Positions 56,923-64,000 of a stretch of DNA of 64,000 nt are shown piece after piece. Position 1 is the stretch's first letter. Each line of letters starts with the position of its first letter. Source of the DNA: Mytilus edulis (Eukaryota; Mollusca; Bivalvia; Mytilida; Mytilidae); NCBI RefSeq assembly GCF_963676685.1, contig NC_092345.1, positions 51,085,527-51,149,526 of the forward strand, given 5' to 3'. Under the pieces are notes generated by a model. The model saw nothing but the letters and a program-made list of their open reading frames with translations, was not told the origin of the DNA and did no database searches. The translations under genes and the position numbers were made by a program.

Positions 56923-57017
56923 TTAACAAAGTAACAATAAGAAATAATTATTGTTAGTTTCAAGAATAATTAATCGTCAAAACTTATACCCTCCCCGACA
57001 TCAAAGGAAGTTAAATG

Positions 57018-57242
57018 AGGCCCCTCATGGGGGGGTCCTAGTAATCACATAATCACCATTTTTTTGCCAATATAATCACATAATCATTAAATATTTGCTT
57101 ATCTTTAGTAATCAAATAATCATAAACTAAAAATACAGTCCTAGGTAATCAAATAATCATGAAATATTTGGCTTAATAATCAAATAATCATTAAAAAAAA
57201 CGGCTTAGTAATCACATAATCAAAAACCCCATGAGGGCCCTC
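57018..57242. mobile_element. 225-bp MITE with ATAATCA repeats and TTAAATG duplication
   Basis: Direct 7-bp repeats TTAAATG lie at 57011-57017 and 57243-57249. Near-terminal inverted repeats are CCCTCATGGGG (left) and CCCCATGAGGG (right). The interior is almost entirely AATCA(C/A)ATAATCA words in direct orientation, about eight copies. No coding capacity. Confidence 0.78.
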
Positions 57243-57593
57243 TTAAATGTATTATCCCAAAATTAGACCAAATTTTTATGATATAAGGCTATTATTTTAT
57301 TTTGTTTTGTTGGGTTTTTTTTGCTTTGACGTCTTCCTCCTGTATGAAAAAAAAACATAATAGACCCCCCCCCCCTTTTTCCCCATAATCAGAGACATAT
57401 ATACACATGTGTATATATGTCTCTGCCATAATATAGCTTTTTAAGAAGTCATAACTATTTGGACTACCCTTGAATATATTTCAGACAAACTCTTCTCTAA
57501 AAAAATGTAAACATGATTTGAGAGAAATCTTTGGAATAGTTTTTTAAATGATTTAATTATTATGTCATGTATATAATTGACATTAACGGTTCA

Positions 57594-59912
57594 TTCAACC
57601 TATGCCAACATTTTGAAATTTAGGTATAAAATTGTATGAAAATATGTTGGCATAGGTTGAATAATTTGTAATAGATTAAGTGTTATAAAAACATAAATTA
57701 ATTAGGAGCTAATCAATTTACAACCAGTTTAAACCTACCGTTAAAGTGTTCTCAATATACAAAATATACAAAAAAAAGTACAAGTGAAAATGTAGGTATA
57801 ATTGTGTATGTTGAGGATCTCTATTTCATACATGTCATATAGGAATTAGTTTAAAATTAATATAATGAAATAATGAGAGAAAAAAAGAATTTTATGGATT
57901 TTTATCTAAAGTTGGTCACAAAGTAAGGACTTTTTCTAGTAATTTTTATACGCCCGTCAAAATTTTGACGGGACGTATTATGGTATACACATGTCCGGTG
58001 TCCGTCCGTCTGTCTGTCCGTCTGTCCGGCGTAAACATGTCGCACCGTAACTTGAGAACGACTTATCTAAATTTCATGAAACTTAATATAGTTGTTTTTT
58101 ATGATGGTCAAATGATCTGTATACTTTTTGGTGAAAATAAGATTTAAACTTTTTGAGTTACGGCACTTTGTAACTAAAACAGGGGTGTGTTTTTTTTTCA
58201 CATGTCGCACCCTATCTCAAAAACGATTATTGCTTAAAACTTTACATACTTTTTTGTTATATTAATCTTAAGATCTGTATACTTTTTGGTGATGATTAAA
58301 AATTTCATTTTTGAGTTATTGAGTATTTTGTAAAAAAGGGGGAGGGGTTTTTTACATGTCGTGCCGTATCTCAAAAACGATTTATGATTATTGCTTAAAA
58401 CTTTACACACTTCTTTGTTATATTAATCTAAAGAACTGTATACTTTTTGGTGATGACCCAAAATTTTATTAAATGGTAGTTGCTTTTAAAAACTTTCTCA
58501 GAAACTTTTTATGATTATTGCATAAAACTTCCACACAAGACGTCGGGCGTATCATGCGCTCATGGCGCAGCTGTTTATTTTAATAGGAACTCATGGTATA
58601 TTCAAATTATCTTATTAATATCTAAATTATCAATTCGGATAATGAAGTTCCAAATAAGAGACACAAAATGTAACTGTAAATCACACAACACAATATAATA
58701 GACAAAAACAAACACAGAGTACTTTTATGTTTAAACTAAAAAATAAGTAAATTAAGGGTGTACTGTCCAACTGGAAAGTCGCTGCCTTTAAATGAACCAA
58801 AAAATCATTCTAATAGTATTTAATATTTATTTTAAATTTTATATTGCAAAATTGATTTTAAAAAAATCTGTTGAAGTATCATGGTATATTTGTATATTTT
58901 ATTGCTTGTTGAAGTATTTTACATATTAAATACAACAAAATAATTAACAAAAATTATCATAAAAAGAAGTAGGTCCGGAAAGGGCCGTTTTGGCCTCAAA
59001 TTTCAGGTTCATCTATTGAATGATTTTGAACACTTTTTAAACAGTTAAGTGTCTATTTCAGTTGATTCAATTAGTTTGTGTGAAAGTTTTTAACTGATTT
59101 AGTCATTAAATTAGCTCTGATTCAAGCTTAAATATGAAAAATCTAGCAAATATGGCTAAAAATGTCACTTTTCATATAGTTTTTGTCAAAAATGAAAGTG
59201 TTCATCCTCAATCTTTATATATGTAATGTATTATCATCAAATACAACTTACGTTTCAATATTAAGAATGAACACGAATGTGGCCACTTTCATTTAAGACG
59301 GAAACTGTCCAAAATTTAATTAAAATGCTAAAATTGTGAAGATTTCAGTAATTTAGCATGACTTAATGATGATAGCTAGTACCCGATATATGTGTATTGT
59401 ATTGGTAAAAACAGCCCATATTCATGGAGCAGACGCATTCTACTTTCCAATAAATAACTATGTTTAAATTTTAACAATTTTGTAAAACTGCTACATTTTG
59501 GGGCCAAAAAGGGGCCTTAGCTGGACCTACTCCTTTGCACCAATGAAATAGCTGTTTAACTCTTGTTTTCTTAAGTATTGTTAAATTTTAAAAGTGTTTA
59601 ATTTAAAAAAAATTAATCTATTTTTTTATTATGATTATATATTTTTTCAACAATATTTTGCTAGTATCAAGGTTTCTATTTAACCGTTTTTGTCTTTTTA
59701 GCTATTTTTTAATTATTCATTTTGTACTACAACACAATTTTGCAAATACTTTATTTTAGTTTCTGAATTTTCAAAGAGTAAAATAATTATGCTTAAATAT
59801 ACTGACTGTATTTTACCTTTTATTAATTAATAATTGCTATAACAACACCTATTGTGTTTCGTTTGTAGGCGTAGGTTGAATATATTTTTATCAAATGTTG
59901 GCATAGGTTGAA
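57594..59912. mobile_element. Candidate 2.3-kb element with 20-bp inverted ends
   Basis: TTCAACCTATGCCAACATTT at 57594-57613 and its exact complement at 59893-59912. Additional inverted copies lie at about 57641-57662 and, degenerate, at about 59868. The complete family-2 pearl-like element (57947-58574) is nested inside. No target duplication is seen, so the outer boundaries are tentative. Confidence 0.45.
57947..58574 (+). mobile_element. Pearl-like element, family 2, direct copy
   Basis: Begins ATACG followed by a near-terminal 20-bp perfect palindrome CCCGTCAAAATTTTGACGGG and ACGTATTATGGTATAC. A CCGT-type microsatellite follows, then two internal units (landmark ATCTCAAAAACGATT), and it ends GGGCGTATCATGCGCTC with a GCGC hairpin. 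Both ends correspond to those of the inverted copy at 18939-19790. Confidence 0.7.
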
Positions 59913-60944
59913 GACACCACATTAACATAGTTATAAACTGAGACTACTAGTATAACACATAGTGTTATAATAGTCTCAGATATAAACTTTCCATTGTATT
60001 GACCAATATGACTAACTCATATGCTCTTTCCCATAAATGTCACAATATCAATATATTACAGTAAAACTGATAGTTTGATGACATTGTTTAAGACTATTGA
60101 CCTCAGGTCAGCCTAAACTGAGTTTAAAACTGTAATTTATTCATTAAAACAGTTCAAGACATGTACCTTCTGAAATGTGATTGCATCAAAATTAAACCTA
60201 AGGCATAACATACTTAGTGTGCAGGAAGTGCCACCAAATAAATACTGATTTGTAAAATTAGATGATGATATTTGTGAAGTCAAAGATATTATAGCTAGTT
60301 ATAACTGGTTTTAGATATAAATCTGAGTAAAAGGTTGATTTATATGTGCTCTTTCATGTTTAGATTATAATTTAAATTTAATCTTTTGAAGTTTTTTTTA
60401 TAATATTAAGACATTAAAATCACAATTATTTATTTATACACAAAAAAATAATTTTTGTCCTTTTTTAGTTGAATGACTGTACACAAACATTATACACACA
60501 TAATTTTGATAATTCTGTAATGTTTTTTTTCTATAGCCCCAGAATGTGACAAAAGACTTATTAATCCAGATTTACAAAAAATAGAAATAGTTCAGCTACC
60601 ATAAGACTGCTATGACAAAAATTTTGCAGTTTCCAGAATTTGAGGTAGAGTATAGTTAGGAATAGTTTGATTATGCAGATGCTTAGTTTGCCATAAACAA
60701 TTATGCCCTTGATACAAAAGCAGAGGAAACAAAAAAGTATGAAAATAGTTGAAAAAAGTAATCATTTTTACCTAGTCATATACTGTAAATAGAAAAAGAG
60801 AAAAGCACTGGTTATGATTTGGTATTTTTAATAGCATTATCATTTGTCCATAACTTGGAATATATACTGGATTGAGCTTGACATTTATTTAATATCATTG
60901 ACACATGGTTGCAAGAAATGAAAGATGGTAATTTAAACCTAGCA
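59913..60944. other. AT-rich intergenic DNA
   Basis: Contains a short palindrome at about 59938-59978 (GAGACTAC...GTAGTCTC-like arms around ATAACAC/GTGTTAT). Nothing else supported. Confidence 0.4.
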
Positions 60945-61715
60945 ATTTTATTAAGATTTAAAAAAAAGCTTTTGATTTGGTAGAATATGACTTTCTTTGT
61001 TTAAAGCTCGACATGTATGGATTTAGTGAGACTACTGTTAGTTTTTTTAAGTCGTACCTGAATAACAAAAGGTATACATTTGTAATGTTAACTCTGAACA
61101 ACAACATGTAAAATTTGGTGTTCCCCAATGTTCTATACCTTGTCCTCTATTGTTTGTGCTATTTATAAATGACCTTCCCTTATGCATTAAAAATTGTGAA
61201 ACAGACCTATATCGTTGTATATGCTGATGACACCACTATTCATAAATCAGGGGGAAACATCTAGAAAATATAAATGATGATGTTCAAGAAGATTTATACA
61301 GGGTTGAAGAGTGGTGTAAAATGAATAACATGTTCATAGATGCAAATGAAACAAAATGTTTGATTACTGGAACAAAGCAGAAACTATTCAGACTTTTCAA
61401 CCAAACTTGATAATAAATTAAAGTATTACAAAATTCTTCATGTGAAAAAATATTAGTTTCAAAATTGACAGCCCACTAAGTAACTGGAGAAATCAAATTG
61501 ACCAAGGTTGTGCTAATATATCATCCAGAATATACCATCTTTCTTAAATACATTTTTTTTTATATAACTGCAAGAAAACATAATACAATGGGTGTTCTGC
61601 CCCTAATTGACTACTGTTGTATTATTTGGGATGAATGTAAAAATTGAGGGATAACAAGAATTTTAAAAATCCAAAAAAAGGGCAGCATGATAAATTCTAG
61701 ATGCAGATCCGTTAT
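60945..61715 (+). pseudogene. Degenerate LINE reverse transcriptase
   Basis: Broken frames carry the usual non-LTR retrotransposon landmarks in order: AFDLVEYDFL, a KFGVPQCSI-P-PLLFVLFINDLP block, the catalytic ADDTT, and downstream EEWCKMNNMFIDANETKCLI and LPLIDYCCIIW. Several stops and frameshifts separate them. It abuts the 68-bp satellite. Family (jockey/CR1-like?) not resolved. Confidence 0.65.
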
Positions 61716-61723
61716 CCCTCTTG

Positions 61724-64000
61724 GTATATAGGAGCACTATATTCTATGTTAACCTCCACCAGTAGGTATAAACAAATACTGTTGATAGACGGTATATAGG
61801 AGCACTATATTCCATGTTAACCACCGACGGTAGGTATAGACAAATACTAGTGATAGACGGTATATAGGAGCACTAAATTGTATGTTAACCACCGAAGGTA
61901 GGTATAGACAAATACTGTTGATAGACGGTATATAGGAGCACTGTATTGTATGTTAACTACCGACGGTAGGTATAGACAAATACTGTTGATAGACGGTATA
62001 TAGGAGCACTATATTGTATGTTAACTACCGACACTAGGTATAGACAAATACTGTTGATAGACGGTATATGGAAGCACTATATTGTATGTTAACCACCGAC
62101 GGTAGGTATAGACAAATACTGTTGATAGACAGTACATAGGAGCACTATATCGTATGTTAACCACCGACGGTAGGTATAGACAAATACTGTTGATAGACGG
62201 TATATAGAAGCACTATATTGTATGTTAACTACCGACAGTAGGTATAGACAAATACTGTTTATAGACGGTATATGGGAGCATTATATTGTATGTTAACCAA
62301 CGACGGTAGGTATAGACATATACTGTTGATAGATGGTATATAGGAGCACTATATTGTATGTTAACTACCGACAGTAAGTATAGACAAATACTGTTGATAG
62401 ACGGTATATAGGAGCACTATATTGTATGTTAACTACCGACACTAGGTATAGACAAATACTGTTGATAGACGGTATATGGAAGCACTATATTGTATGTTAA
62501 CCACCGACGGTAGGTATAGACAAATACTGTTGATAGACAGTACATAGGAGCACTATATCGTATGTTAACCACCGACGGTAGGTATAGACAAATACTGTTG
62601 ATAGACGGTATATAGAAGCACTATATTGTATGTTAACTACCGACAGTAGGTATAGACAAATACTGTTTATAGACGGTATATGGGAGCATTATATTGTATG
62701 TTAACCAACGACGGTAGGTATAGACATATACTGTTGATAGATGGTATATAGGAGCACTATATTGTATGTTAACTACCGACAGTAAGTATAGACAAATACT
62801 GTTGATAGACGGTATATGGGAGCACTATATTGTATGTTAACCACCGACGGTAGGTATAGACAAATACTGGTGATAGACGGTATATAGGAGCACTATATTG
62901 TATGTTAACCACTGACGGTAGGTATAGCCAAATACTGTTGATAGACGGTATATAGGAGCACTATATCTTATGTTAACCACCGACGGTAGGTATAGACAAA
63001 TACTGGTTATAGACGGTATATAGGAGCCACTACCGACAGTAGGTATAGACAAATACTGTTGATAGACGTTATCAAAGAGCACTATATTGTATGTTAACCA
63101 GCGACGGTAGGTATAGACAAATACTGTTGATAAACGGTATATAGGAGCACTATATTGTATGTTAACTACCGACAGTAGGTATAGACAAATACTGTTGATA
63201 GACGGTATATAGGAGCACTATATTGTATGTTAACCATCGACAGTAGGTATAGACAAATACTGTTGATACATGGTATATAGGAGCACTATATTGTATGTTA
63301 ACTACCGACGGTAGGTATAGACAAATACTGTTGATAGACAGTATATAGGAGCACTATATTATATGTTAACTACCGACAGTAGGTATAGACACATACTGTT
63401 GATACAAGGTATATAGGAGCACTATATTGTATGTTAACTACCAACGGTAGGTATAGACAAATACTGTTGATAGACGGTATATTGGAGCACTATTTTTGTA
63501 TGTTAACCACCGACGGTAGGTATAGACATATACTGTTGATAGATTGTATATAGGAGCACTATATTGTATGTTAACTACCGACAGTAGGTATAGACAAATA
63601 CTGTTGATAGACGGTTTATGGGAGCACTATATTGTATGTTAACCACCGACGGTACGTATAGACAAATTCTGTTGATAGACGGTATATAGGAGCACTATAT
63701 TGTATGTTAACCACCGACGGTAGGTATAGACAAATACTGTTGATAGACGGTATATAGGAGCACTATATTGTATGTTAACTACCGACGGTAGGTATAGACA
63801 AATACTGTTGATAGACGGTATATAGGAGCACTATATTGTATGTTAACTACCGACACTAGGTATAGACAAATACTGTTGATAGACGGTATATGGGAGCACT
63901 ATATTGTATGTTAACCACCGACGGTAGGTATAGACAAATACTGTTGATAGACGGTATATATATAGGAGCACTATATTGTATGTTAACCACCGACGGTAGG
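61724..64000. repeat. 68-bp satellite array, running off the right edge
   Basis: About 33 units with landmarks TATATAGGAGCACTATATTG, TATGTTAAC(C/T)ACCGAC and GGTATAGACAAATACTGTTG. Most are 68 bp; one is shortened near 63018. Two main sub-types alternate irregularly (ACCACCGACGGT versus ACTACCGACA(G/C)T). A 408-bp block (six units) is present twice in direct succession at about 62010-62417 and 62418-62825, apparently without differences. Reading frames in the array are by-products. Confidence 0.95.

Noticed and set aside
62837-63082. Minus-strand frame with VYQQYLSIPTV repeats
   Set aside because: By-product of the 68-bp satellite; frame shifts between units.
61724-64000. CRISPR array
   Set aside because: Units are contiguous with no unique spacers, in a eukaryotic context; it is a satellite.

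Overview
The window looks like nuclear DNA of a bivalve mollusc, most probably a mussel (Mytilus-like). It is AT-rich, has GT-AG spliced genes with long introns, and is crowded with short non-autonomous transposons, pearl/Helitron-like repeats with internal tandem copies and microsatellites, tRNA-derived SINEs and retroelement debris. The species is inferred from remembered repeat style and gene content; no database search was possible.

Layout. (1) Positions 151-28716, minus strand: a large multi-exon gene for a CCDC180-like coiled-coil ciliary protein. I could join 21 coding exons in one open frame (743 codons). The start codon is at 28716 and the C-terminal half runs off the left edge. (2) Positions 6038-7177, plus strand: an intron-free arrestin-domain (ARRDC-type) gene lying inside a 9.6-kb CCDC180 intron on the opposite strand. 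(3) Positions 28.7-36.9 kb: no confident gene, but a run of adjacent and nested DNA transposons. (4) Positions 36.9-37.9 kb: a G-rich minisatellite followed by a strand-biased purine/GT tract. (5) Positions 39993-40673 and 52384-53412, plus strand: two related small heat-shock proteins (alpha-crystallin domain). The second has a seven-unit Tyr/Ser/Pro-rich repeat in its N-terminal arm. (6) Positions 44959-47903, minus strand, between the two: a two-exon secreted protein with a signal peptide and an unrecognised Cys-containing C-terminal domain. (7) Positions 54.5-61.7 kb: retroelement fragments and several terminal-inverted-repeat elements. (8) Position 61.7 kb to the end: a 68-bp satellite with a recently doubled 408-bp six-unit block.

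Functionally, the window combines a likely axonemal/ciliary component, an arrestin-type trafficking adaptor, two stress chaperones that look like an old tandem pair, and a secreted protein. I see no sign that they form one pathway. The most unusual material is structural: a filled and an empty copy of one MITE, with the filled copy ending about 27 nt upstream of a CCDC180 splice site; several TTAA-flanked elements, two of which carry repeated ATAACA/ATAATCA motifs; and the Tyr-rich repeat arm on a small heat-shock protein.
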